A stretch of 64,000 nucleotides of DNA, taken from positions 236,128 through 300,127 of the forward strand of contig NZ_FNQN01000005.1 in assembly GCF_900107645.1 (NCBI RefSeq), given 5' to 3'. Shown here one piece after another: positions 18,602-26,093 of this stretch. Under the pieces are notes generated by a model. It made no database searches. It was not told the origin of the DNA and worked only from the letters and a program-made list of their open reading frames with translations. Each line of letters opens with the position of its first letter. Position 1 is the first letter of the stretch. The translations under genes and the position numbers were made by a program. The DNA is from Desulfuromusa kysingii (GTDB lineage: Bacteria; Desulfobacterota; Desulfuromonadia; Desulfuromonadales; Geopsychrobacteraceae).

Positions 18602-19324
18602 CTAAATTGACAGGTCAATCTGTTTATCCGCGTACAGTGCATAGCTCTGGTCAGGACGTTGATAGAGAATGACTCTACGACCGGCTTCATCGACTTCACT
18701 GATGGCCACAAGAACACTGATATCCAGTTTTAATCGCTGATCGCTTTCTAGTGTCTTCCGAAAGTCGAGTCGGAGGCGGTTCTTATCCGTGATAAAGCGT
18801 CCGTTTTGTTTTAGCTGATCAGCCATTGCATCGGTTGTGAGGGTGGCATGTATGGGTAAGTTTTGGAAACGCAGGTTGTATTCATTAAGACCCGCAATGA
18901 AGATCGGAAAAAAATTATCTGCCTCAGATAGGCTGTGCCCCGCCCCGATGTCGGGACCGGCAGGACGTTGTCGTATCTGCTGGAACAGCTCATCAATTTC
19001 TTGCAACGAAATTTTTAATTGTAGCAGTTGGTCAAGCAACTCATTTTCCGCAATCGCTAGACCAAGATCATGCAGCTCACTCTCGGTGGTGAGATAATCA
19101 ACCCGGATAATAGTCGCGGTCTGTTTGAGCTTATCGATGAGCGAGCGCATGGCCATGAACCGCCGCGTCGCCTGATCATCCTTGTCGGCACGTTTTTCGT
19201 GTTGTGGGTGGGACGATTCTTCCCGTGGTTGTTGTGGGTCGATCCGAGGATATGCGGGGACAGGTTCGACTTCTCTGCTTATCTGGTAGGCATGGATACC
19301 GCCTACGCGGAGATTCGTAGCCAT
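18602..19324 (-). CDS. Hypothetical protein
   Basis: I do not recognise this 240-residue protein. The frame reaches 19339, but ATG 19324 has GGAAGGA upstream and is preferred. The N-terminal 60 residues are proline- and charge-rich and probably disordered; the middle (about 60-125) is helical with coiled-coil character (ENELLDQLLQLKISLQEIDELFQQI); the C-terminal 90 residues look like an alpha/beta domain. There is no signal peptide or membrane helix. It converges with the pseudouridine synthase and is divergent from the RelA/SpoT-TPR gene. Confidence 0.6.
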   Translation of the reverse strand: MATNLRVGGIHAYQISREVEPVPAYPRIDPQQPREESSHPQHEKRADKDDQATRRFMAMRSLIDKLKQTATIIRVDYLTTESELHDLGLAIAENELLDQLLQLKISLQEIDELFQQIRQRPAGPDIGAGHSLSEADNFFPIFIAGLNEYNLRFQNLPIHATLTTDAMADQLKQNGRFITDKNRLRLDFRKTLESDQRLKLDISVLVAISEVDEAGRRVILYQRPDQSYALYADKQIDLSI

Positions 19325-19553
19325 TTTCAATCCTTCCATGGATTATGCTGCGATGAATGCTGTTTATCGTGACCTCTCATCTATTTATCGGCGTGAATAG
19401 CGAAAAACTTTAATCAGCCAGGGTTGACCACCGCCCGTTGTTGAGTAAAGTAGCAGAAACAGCAGTTTCCATGATATATTTATTTCCCTTCTTCTTTGAT
19501 CTGCAGCCATACCCGTTGAACTTGAAATCAACTTATTGCGCGGAGCGGACCCC

Positions 19554-20795
19554 ATGAAAAACGGAAAACAAGGTCAATCCCCACTGCCCGACCGGACTGC
19601 GACCAAAAAACTGTACGCAGAGCTAAGGCCTGAATACGAATTGCTGCTCTATAATATCTATCAGCAAATGCACACCCTTGCTGAAGAAGAGGGGCTGTCG
19701 CTAACGCTTAAATACCGGGTCAAGGGTTTTGACAGCTATTGTGAGAAACTCGTCCGCCTCCATAAGTTGCAGGGGAGTGAAATGCTCCAGATTACTGATC
19801 TTCTTGGGCTCAGAATCGTCTGCCCTTTTTTGGAGGAGCTGGAGATAATAGAGAAGTTGATAGCACAAAAATTTGAAATTCTGGAAATGGAGCATAAGGC
19901 CGAGCAGCATTCCTTCAGCGAATTTGGCTACGACTCTGTTCATCTGTTGATCAAGACCCCCTCTTTTGCTGGCAAGGAGAGGCTTCCTCATAGCTGTGAT
20001 GTTTGTGAGATTCAACTGCGTACGATTCTCCAAGATGCTTGGGCAGAGGTCGAGCACGAACTGGTCTACAAGTCCGATATCGGCATGCCAAACCACTCTA
20101 TCCGTCGCAAACTCGCCTCACTCAACGCATCATTGACGTTGTCAGATCTGATCTTTCAAGAGATTCGTGACTATCAGAAAGAGATCCGTCAGCGCGGCTT
20201 GAAATGCCGTCAGGAGGTTGAGACAATATCTTGTGGCTATCATAGTATTGACATCGCTCAGCTCCCTGATGTGGATGATGGGGGAGGGGACAAAGAGATT
20301 CCTATTCCAGAACATCTGTCGTCAGACAAGCTGGAAAAACTGATGTTTGGGGCTTTGGAAGCGCATAGCAATAACCGGTTTAGAAAAGCAATCAACCTTT
20401 ACAGTGCTGCCTTAAAGATAAAGCTCGATCCCGCCATTCGATCTCTGGTTTATAATCATCGCGGTATGGCTCTGTTCGCTTTAGCTGAGTACAATAAGGG
20501 GCTGGAAGATTTCAATAAGTCGATTGAGTATAACAATGAAAATGCACGTGCCTGGACAAATCGTGGATTGGCCTACCGGGTGCTGGAGAAATTTGATCTA
20601 TCGCTTGAAAACTATGATCGAGTCATTGCCATGAACCCCCAGCAATACGAAGGTTACTGGGGGCGGGCACAGACCTGTTTTGAGATGAAACTCTTCAGTC
20701 GAGCGCTCAATGATTGTCATAAAACCATTGAGCGTAAAGCCGACTTTACACCGGCTTTAGAGTTAGAGAAAGCGCTCCGCAGGCAGCTCTTTTAA
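19554..20795 (+). CDS. RelA/SpoT-domain alarmone synthetase-like protein with TPR repeats
   Basis: The 413-residue product has a RelA/SpoT nucleotidyltransferase domain at about residues 20-215 and TPR repeats at about 255-413. Synthetase motifs are visible: YRVKGFDSYCEKL, ITDLLGLRIVCP, GYDSVHLLI and EIQLRTILQDAWAEVEHELVYK. There is no HD hydrolase, TGS or ACT domain, so it resembles a small alarmone synthetase fused to a protein-interaction module. ATG 19554 is chosen over the TTG 18 bases upstream; GGAG lies about nine bases before it. A stand-alone HD hydrolase at 42440-42982 could be the opposing activity. Confidence 0.85.
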   Translation: MKNGKQGQSPLPDRTATKKLYAELRPEYELLLYNIYQQMHTLAEEEGLSLTLKYRVKGFDSYCEKLVRLHKLQGSEMLQITDLLGLRIVCPFLEELEIIEKLIAQKFEILEMEHKAEQHSFSEFGYDSVHLLIKTPSFAGKERLPHSCDVCEIQLRTILQDAWAEVEHELVYKSDIGMPNHSIRRKLASLNASLTLSDLIFQEIRDYQKEIRQRGLKCRQEVETISCGYHSIDIAQLPDVDDGGGDKEIPIPEHLSSDKLEKLMFGALEAHSNNRFRKAINLYSAALKIKLDPAIRSLVYNHRGMALFALAEYNKGLEDFNKSIEYNNENARAWTNRGLAYRVLEKFDLSLENYDRVIAMNPQQYEGYWGRAQTCFEMKLFSRALNDCHKTIERKADFTPALELEKALRRQLF

Positions 20796-20828
20796 GCCGC
20801 TTTAACGTTCCAACAAGAGTAATCGCGG

Positions 20829-21575
20829 CTATTTGTCGTGGCGGTGAATAGCAAACGGTCCCCAAGCTTGATCGACGGGCATCATCTCGATCACATTAAT
20901 ATTGACATGTGCCGGGCGGTTGACGATCCAGAAAACTGTCTCGGCAATATCTTCAGGACGTAAAGCCTCCGTTCCCTGATAGACCTTGGCGGCTTGTTCA
21001 ATATCACCTTTAAAGCGGACATTGGAAAATTCACTTTCAGCCATGCCCGGAGCGACATTGGTGACTCGCACCTTGCTGCCAAGCAGGTCGGAACGTAGGT
21101 TACGGCTGAATTGTTTGACAAACGCTTTGGTGCCGCCATAGACGTTTCCGCCGGGATATGGCCAGCTACCAGCGGTAGAACCAATGTTGACAATATGGCC
21201 ACTATCGCGTGAAACCATCTGTGGTAGCAGGGCACGAGTGCAGTACATCAGCCCTTTGATATTGGTATCGACCATGGTCTCCCAATCGTCAATATCCACC
21301 GCCCATGAAGGTTCCAGTCCCAGAGCCAGACCGGCATTATTCAGGAGCACATCGACATCAGTCAACGAACCCAGCTTTGCAAATACTTGCTCCCGGTCGC
21401 GGACATCCAGAGTCATGGTTGTGAGTACGGCTTCACCCAACTGTTGTTGCAGTTGTTCCAAACGGCCAGTTCGTCGACCTGTCAAAATCAGTTGCCAACC
21501 CTGAACTGCAAAATGTTCTGCACAAGCTTTTCCAAAACCGGAAGTGGCCCCAGTGATTAAAATCGTCTTTTTCAT
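20829..21575 (-). CDS. Short-chain dehydrogenase, YdfG-like
   Basis: This 248-residue classical SDR has the NADP-binding TGATSGFGKACAE, NNAGLALG, the catalytic serine region GSTAGSWPYPGG and YGGTKAFVKQ (YxxxK). The C-terminal segment with RPAHVNINVIEMMPVDQAWGP resembles YdfG, the NADP-dependent 3-hydroxy acid/serine dehydrogenase. The substrate may be L-allo-threonine, serine or a malonic semialdehyde, as known for YdfG; this is by family resemblance. Confidence 0.88.
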   Translation of the reverse strand: MKKTILITGATSGFGKACAEHFAVQGWQLILTGRRTGRLEQLQQQLGEAVLTTMTLDVRDREQVFAKLGSLTDVDVLLNNAGLALGLEPSWAVDIDDWETMVDTNIKGLMYCTRALLPQMVSRDSGHIVNIGSTAGSWPYPGGNVYGGTKAFVKQFSRNLRSDLLGSKVRVTNVAPGMAESEFSNVRFKGDIEQAAKVYQGTEALRPEDIAETVFWIVNRPAHVNINVIEMMPVDQAWGPFAIHRHDK

Positions 21576-21694
21576 GAATGTCTCCTTCTGTAGAAATGCA
21601 GTCGTGACAGGAAGATAATAACCTCGTTAATAATTTATGCTAAGCTGTTTTTTGACTCAAGTAACTTTCATATCATTCTTAAGAGGGATCTAAA

Positions 21695-22507
21695 ATGTTT
21701 GAAGCTCTATTATCTCTTCACCCTGTCTGGCAAGCCTTTTTTGCAACTCTTTTCACTTGGGCAATGACGGCATTGGGTGCTGGAGCCGTTTATCTGCAAC
21801 AAGAGCCGACGCGTAAAACTCTTGACCTCATGCTTGGATTTGCTGCCGGAGTGATGATAGCGGCAAGTTATTGGTCTTTGCTTGCACCAGCTCTGGTGAT
21901 GGCAGAAGGAAAAGCATTGCCGGCATGGCTGGTGGTCGCTCTTGGTTTTCTCTGCGGAGGCGGTTTTCTCCGTTTGATTGATAAATTTCTTCCCCATCTG
22001 CATTTGAATATGCCGATGTCAGAAGCCGAGGGGGTAAAAACAAACTGGCCGCGCAGTACCTTAATGGTCCTTGCAATCACCATGCACAATATCCCTGAAG
22101 GGTTAGCTGTGGGGGTCGCATTTGGTGCCGTTGGCGCCGGTTTTCAAGAAGCATCAATGGCTGGAGCCATCGCGTTAGCGCTTGGCATTGGTATCCAGAA
22201 CTTTCCTGAAGGGTTGGCCGTTTCAGTCCCTTTACGCCGGGATGGTTTATCACGTCATCGGAGTTTTATGGTGGGACAATTTTCCGGGATGGTAGAAATT
22301 GTTGCTGGCGTTGCCGGGGCGGCTCTGGTTTTTATCGCTCAGCCTATCCTCCCTTTTTCCCTTGCTTTTGCTGCCGGAGCCATGATTTTTGTTGTGGTAG
22401 AAGAAGTTATCCCTGAATCACAGCAGGGGGGACACACCGATACGGCAACCTTTGGAACCATGGTCGGGTTTACGGTGATGATGATACTGGACGTGGCGCT
22501 TGGGTAG
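21695..22507 (+). CDS. ZIP family divalent metal transporter
   Basis: This 270-residue inner membrane protein has about eight helices. The metal-site motifs HNIPEGLAVGVAFG (helix 4) and QNFPEGLAVSVPL (helix 5) identify a ZIP importer for zinc or other divalent cations. The first histidine of the second motif is glutamine here (QNFPEG), as in a known subgroup. AAGAGGG precedes the ATG. No metal-responsive operator is obvious upstream. Confidence 0.92.
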   Translation: MFEALLSLHPVWQAFFATLFTWAMTALGAGAVYLQQEPTRKTLDLMLGFAAGVMIAASYWSLLAPALVMAEGKALPAWLVVALGFLCGGGFLRLIDKFLPHLHLNMPMSEAEGVKTNWPRSTLMVLAITMHNIPEGLAVGVAFGAVGAGFQEASMAGAIALALGIGIQNFPEGLAVSVPLRRDGLSRHRSFMVGQFSGMVEIVAGVAGAALVFIAQPILPFSLAFAAGAMIFVVVEEVIPESQQGGHTDTATFGTMVGFTVMMILDVALG

Positions 22508-22555
22508 CTACCACGAAGCATCACCCTGCACTTGATGACTAAAGCGATCTCAAGT

Positions 22556-22900
22556 TTATAGCTGCTCCTCTTCTTGAGGTTTCATTGGTGGCTCGGCCGT
22601 TGGTTGCTCTTGTTCTTGGGGGAGTTTTTCCTGCTGTTTTTTGAGTTTATCTTGTTCTTTCTTGATTTTTCTTGCTTGCTTTTCAGCTTTTTTCTGTTGG
22701 TTCTTGCCTTTGTTTTTCCAAGTATAACTAAGGATGAGCCCTAAAGCGATTCCGATCAGGAGCGAAGAGAGAACCAACAGTGCCTGGGAAACATCATATT
22801 CCCACTTAAGGAAAATGATGGGTACCCGAGCGCTATTTTGTACAACATAGGTCAGCATCAGAGTCAGAAGTGCCAGCCCGGTGAATAACTTTAATTTCAT
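22556..22900 (-). CDS. LapA family (DUF1049) membrane protein
   Basis: The 114-residue protein has two transmembrane helices (about residues 5-22 and 38-62) with the NSARVPIIFLKWEY segment between them, typical for LapA/DUF1049, and a long lysine/glutamate-rich cytoplasmic tail with a coiled coil. E. coli LapA works with LapB in lipopolysaccharide control; no LapB lies beside it here. It converges with the ZIP gene. Confidence 0.8.
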   Translation of the reverse strand: MKLKLFTGLALLTLMLTYVVQNSARVPIIFLKWEYDVSQALLVLSSLLIGIALGLILSYTWKNKGKNQQKKAEKQARKIKKEQDKLKKQQEKLPQEQEQPTAEPPMKPQEEEQL

Positions 22901-23002
22901 TTTTCACTCTCCCTGTGGATTGTATACAGATATATCTCTACGCAGATATAAAACAAATCTCAAGTGTTTGCAGTAAAAAAACACAGTTGCAGTGATTTGG
23001 AC

Positions 23003-23032
23003 AAAAAAAGGGGGAACCCTGCTGGTTCCCCG
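23003..23032 (-). terminator. Rho-independent terminator after the Do-type protease gene
   Basis: On the minus strand CGGGGAACC and GGTTCCCCC form the stem with a five-base loop, followed by a seven-T run. Confidence 0.85.
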
Positions 23033-23071
23033 AGATGGACGTAGGAGGTAACGCCCAATAATCTATGTATT

Positions 23072-23105
23072 GATCCCTTGGTGCTGAGCAGAGCACCAAG
23101 GGATC
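23072..23105. repeat. Perfect 14-bp inverted repeat downstream of protease gene
   Basis: GATCCCTTGGTGCT and AGCACCAAGGGATC flank a six-base loop, eight bases past the protease stop codon. No T run follows on either strand. It could form a stable 3' stem in the mRNA ahead of the terminator. Confidence 0.7.
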
Positions 23106-23112
23106 GGGGTGA

Positions 23113-24567
23113 TTATTCCTCTAACTTCAGTGCCAGGTAGCGGTTAGCTTCACCTTGCCGTACCAACAGGAGAACCGTCTTCTTGTGAGTCTCCTTGATC
23201 GCTGCCTTGACCTCTTCAGGCGTCTTGACTTGATGGCGGTTGACCTCTTCAATCAAGTTCCCCCGCTGAATTCCAGCACGTTGAGCGATTGAACCTGATT
23301 CAACGGCAGTGACGAGTACGCCGTCTGCATTGTCATAACCAAATTGCGCGGCCAGTTCTGGAGTCAGTTTTTGCAGTTTCATCCCTAATTCAGGGAGGTT
23401 GTCGCTGCTGATGGGATGACCGTTTTCGTCAGCTTCAAGCAGTCCGATAGTCGCTTTGATTTTTTTCTTTTTGCCGTCACGAAGGACGACAAACTCAACT
23501 TGAGTTCCCGGACGGGTCATGGCGATCTTGTTGCGGAAGGTTGCAACTTTATCTACCTTGCTTCCATCCAGTTGTAAAATAACATCACCCTGTTGCAGTC
23601 CCGCTTTGTCTGCGGCTGAATCTTCCAGTACTTGAGCGATGAGAATACCGTCACGTTGATCGATCTCAAAAGACTCGGCTAACTCTTTTGTCAGATCCTG
23701 AATCAGGACTCCAAGACGCCCTCGAGTGACACTTCCGTGTTCGATCAACTGTTGCTGAATATCAGCAGCCATGTTGATTGGGATGGCAAAGCCAATCCCC
23801 ATATAGCCACCGCTCCGGCTGAAGATGGCAGAATTCATCCCCACCACTTCACCATCTAAATTGACTAGTGGTCCGCCAGAATTTCCGGGGTTGATTGCCG
23901 CATCGGTTTGAATAAAGTTCTCAAAATCATTGAGGCCAATGCCACTTCGCCCTTTGGCGCTAACGATCCCAGCGGTCAACGTGTGTGACAGTCCAAAAGG
24001 ATTACCAAATGCCAGAACCCAATCGCCAACTTCCATCAGGTCCGAATTACCAAGGGGTAAAAACGGAAGTTTTTCTTTGGCATCGATTTTGATCAGGGCA
24101 ACATCCGTGGGGGGATCGGTGCCAATAATCTTGGCGTCAAATTCACGCCCGTCAAGCAGTTGAACCGAAATCTTGTCGGCATCATTAACGACGTGGTTAT
24201 TGGTCATGATGTAGCCATCAGCCGAGATAATGAAACCCGAACCCTGTCCAGATGCCCGCCGTTTTGGAGTTTGCTGAGGTGAATTTTGCTGTGGAATCTG
24301 GCCAAAAAACCGACGCATGAATTCATCACCAAAGGGTGTTCCTTCAAACGGGTTTCCAGTGACGCTCTGTTGGGTGACCTCTTTTTCAACTTGAATGAAT
24401 ACGACTGCTGGAGAAACTTTTTTGGCAACACTACGGAACGCTTTTCCGGTTTTACGTAAATTTTCTAAACCAGCTTCTTGGGCGCTGGCGATTCCAGCGA
24501 ATAATGATGTACTTAAAATAAATGCAATCAAAGTTGCAGAGACAATTGAAAATAAACGTTTTGACAT
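23113..24567 (-). CDS. DegP/DegQ (HtrA) periplasmic serine protease
   Basis: The 484-residue product has a signal peptide (MSKRLFSIVSATLIAFIL, cleaved after ASA), a trypsin-like domain with histidine in NNHVVNDADKI, aspartate in TDVALIKID and serine in NPGNSGGPL, then two PDZ domains (about 280-375 and 390-480). It degrades or refolds misfolded periplasmic proteins. The open frame extends to 24600; ATG 24567 with CAGGAGA is preferred. A -24/-12 promoter and paired dyads lie upstream, next to the NtrC-type regulator gene, suggesting sigma-54 control by the adjacent two-component system. Confidence 0.93.
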   Translation of the reverse strand: MSKRLFSIVSATLIAFILSTSLFAGIASAQEAGLENLRKTGKAFRSVAKKVSPAVVFIQVEKEVTQQSVTGNPFEGTPFGDEFMRRFFGQIPQQNSPQQTPKRRASGQGSGFIISADGYIMTNNHVVNDADKISVQLLDGREFDAKIIGTDPPTDVALIKIDAKEKLPFLPLGNSDLMEVGDWVLAFGNPFGLSHTLTAGIVSAKGRSGIGLNDFENFIQTDAAINPGNSGGPLVNLDGEVVGMNSAIFSRSGGYMGIGFAIPINMAADIQQQLIEHGSVTRGRLGVLIQDLTKELAESFEIDQRDGILIAQVLEDSAADKAGLQQGDVILQLDGSKVDKVATFRNKIAMTRPGTQVEFVVLRDGKKKKIKATIGLLEADENGHPISSDNLPELGMKLQKLTPELAAQFGYDNADGVLVTAVESGSIAQRAGIQRGNLIEEVNRHQVKTPEEVKAAIKETHKKTVLLLVRQGEANRYLALKLEE

Positions 24568-24602
24568 AAGATTAATCTCCTGTTGAAATATGTTCAGCAA
24601 CT

Positions 24603-24622
24603 ATAATCTCTGCAGAGATTAT
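24603..24622. promoter_or_regulatory. Perfect 20-bp palindrome over the -12 element of the protease promoter
   Basis: ATAATCTCTGCAGAGATTAT is self-complementary over all 20 bases, and its centre coincides with the GC of the -12 element. It may be a repressor site or a structural element of the transcript start; its function is unknown. Confidence 0.6.
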
Positions 24623-24628
24623 GCCAAG
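24611..24628 (-). promoter_or_regulatory. Sigma-54 (-24/-12) promoter for the DegP/DegQ gene
   Basis: On the minus strand TTGGCATAATCTCTGCA has GG and GC with exactly ten bases between them, the required sigma-54 spacing (consensus TGGCAC-N5-TTGC). Expected transcript start is near 24600, leaving a leader of about 33 bases. Confidence 0.7.
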
Positions 24629-24669
24629 TATTAATGATGGAAAATCGGCAGGTTGGTCGGATAGGAGGC

Positions 24670-24703
24670 GGGGCAATATGTCCCTGTGGGGCAAATTGCC
24701 CCA
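24670..24703. promoter_or_regulatory. Two upstream activator dyads, GGGGCAA-N-TTGCCCC type
   Basis: A perfect 17-bp palindrome with core GGGGCAAATTGCCCC (24687-24703) and a weaker copy GGGGCAATATGTCCC (24670-24684) lie about 95 and 77 bases upstream of the predicted start. Their centres are 18 bp apart. They are the likely binding sites of the adjacent NtrC-type regulator; this is inferred from position and symmetry. Confidence 0.6.
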
Positions 24704-24731
24704 AAATTGGGCTTTGCAGCGTGTTGAGATT

Positions 24732-26093
24732 CTAGTCTTTTAGTTTTCGATAAAGGGTTTTGCGATCGACTCCCAGTAACCGGGCTGCCAGACTTTGGTT
24801 TCCTCCCAGTTGATCAAGGACTTGATGAATGTAGCGACTTTCCATCTCATCCAAAGTGAGAATCGTCCCTGGATCGATGAGACTGGCAGGTAGTGGTGTC
24901 GTTCCACCGGGATGTCTGATCTGTTCAGGAAGATCTTCGATGGTTAATTGATCATGGAGGGTTAACGCCAGCGCCCGCTCAATGACATTCCGGAGTTCCC
25001 GCACGTTTCCCGGCCAATGATAAGCCAGTAAGCAGGCAGCAGCGGGTTGTGCCAGACCATTGACTGACTTGTTAAAGCGTTGACTGAGCTGTTTGATAAA
25101 CTGTAAGGCCAGCAATAAAATATCGTTGCCCCGATCGCGTAACGGAGGCAGTCCCAAGGGGATGACATTGAGACGGTAATAAAGGTCGCTGCGAAAACGT
25201 CCGGCAACGACGGCTTCTTCTAAATCGCGGTGGGTGGCGGCTAAGATACGGACATCACAGGCTGTTTCACTGCTGCCTCCGAGTGGCCGCACCTTGTGGT
25301 CTTCCAGCACCCGCAACAACTTGGGTTGTAACGCCAGAGGCAGCTCTGCGATCTCATCCAGAAGCAGAGTACCACCAGTCGCCTCAACAAATAATCCTTT
25401 GCGTTGCTCTTTGGCATCCGTAAAGGCCCCTTTCACATGGCCGAAAAGTTCACTTTCAAGCAAGTTTTCTGGCAAGGCGGCGCAATTTATGGCGATAAAA
25501 GGGCCTTCACTTCGCTGACTCTGGTGGTGTAGAGCGCGAGCTACCAGTTCTTTTCCGGTGCCACTTTCTCCGGTAATAAGGACTGAAGTCTCCAGATCGG
25601 CAATGCGCGTGATCTGTTCTTTGATTTTCAGGAACGCCGGGCTTTCACCAAGCATTTCATCATCGGAGCGTTGCCGACGCACCTGATTATTCAGCAGACG
25701 GACCTTCTCTTGCAAGTGGCGATGTTGCAGGGCGCGATCCAATGAAATGCTGAGCAGATCAAGGTCAACCGGTTTCGTAACAAAGTCGTAAGCACCTGCT
25801 CTGAGGGCTCCTATCGCGGTATCAAGACTACCAAAAGCGGTCATGATGACGACGGGGAGGTCGGGACGATTGTCTTTGAGTTCGGCGCAGAAATCGATAC
25901 CATTGATCCCTGGCATGTTGAGGTCGGTCAAGACGATGTCAACTTCTTGTTTGTGCAGTAGCGCCTGAGCATCGACAACCTTAAGAGAGGTTATCACCTG
26001 ATGTCCACGACGACTGAGGTCCTCTTCGAGGAGTTCACATAACGCCCGGTCATCGTCAACAATAAGAATTTTTCCTGGTAGCCTACTTTCCAC
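24732..26093 (-). CDS. NtrC-type sigma-54-dependent response regulator
   Basis: The 453-residue protein has a receiver domain (about 1-125; phospho-acceptor in DIVLTDLNMPG), an AAA+ domain (Walker A GESGTGKEL, Walker B GTLLLDEIAEL) and a Fis-type helix-turn-helix at the end (NQSLAARLLGVDRKTLYRKL). The sigma-54 contact loop reads GAFTDA, not the canonical GAFTGA. Its GTG start overlaps the last base of the sensor kinase stop (TAGTG). Paired dyads and a -24/-12 promoter immediately downstream point to the DegP-like gene as its target. Confidence 0.92.
   Translation of the reverse strand: MESRLPGKILIVDDDRALCELLEEDLSRRGHQVITSLKVVDAQALLHKQEVDIVLTDLNMPGINGIDFCAELKDNRPDLPVVIMTAFGSLDTAIGALRAGAYDFVTKPVDLDLLSISLDRALQHRHLQEKVRLLNNQVRRQRSDDEMLGESPAFLKIKEQITRIADLETSVLITGESGTGKELVARALHHQSQRSEGPFIAINCAALPENLLESELFGHVKGAFTDAKEQRKGLFVEATGGTLLLDEIAELPLALQPKLLRVLEDHKVRPLGGSSETACDVRILAATHRDLEEAVVAGRFRSDLYYRLNVIPLGLPPLRDRGNDILLLALQFIKQLSQRFNKSVNGLAQPAAACLLAYHWPGNVRELRNVIERALALTLHDQLTIEDLPEQIRHPGGTTPLPASLIDPGTILTLDEMESRYIHQVLDQLGGNQSLAARLLGVDRKTLYRKLKD

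Noticed and set aside
20794..20829. AGCCGC/GCGGCT pair between the convergent RelA/SpoT-TPR and SDR genes as terminator
   Set aside because: Six-base stem with a 24-base loop and no T run; too weak.
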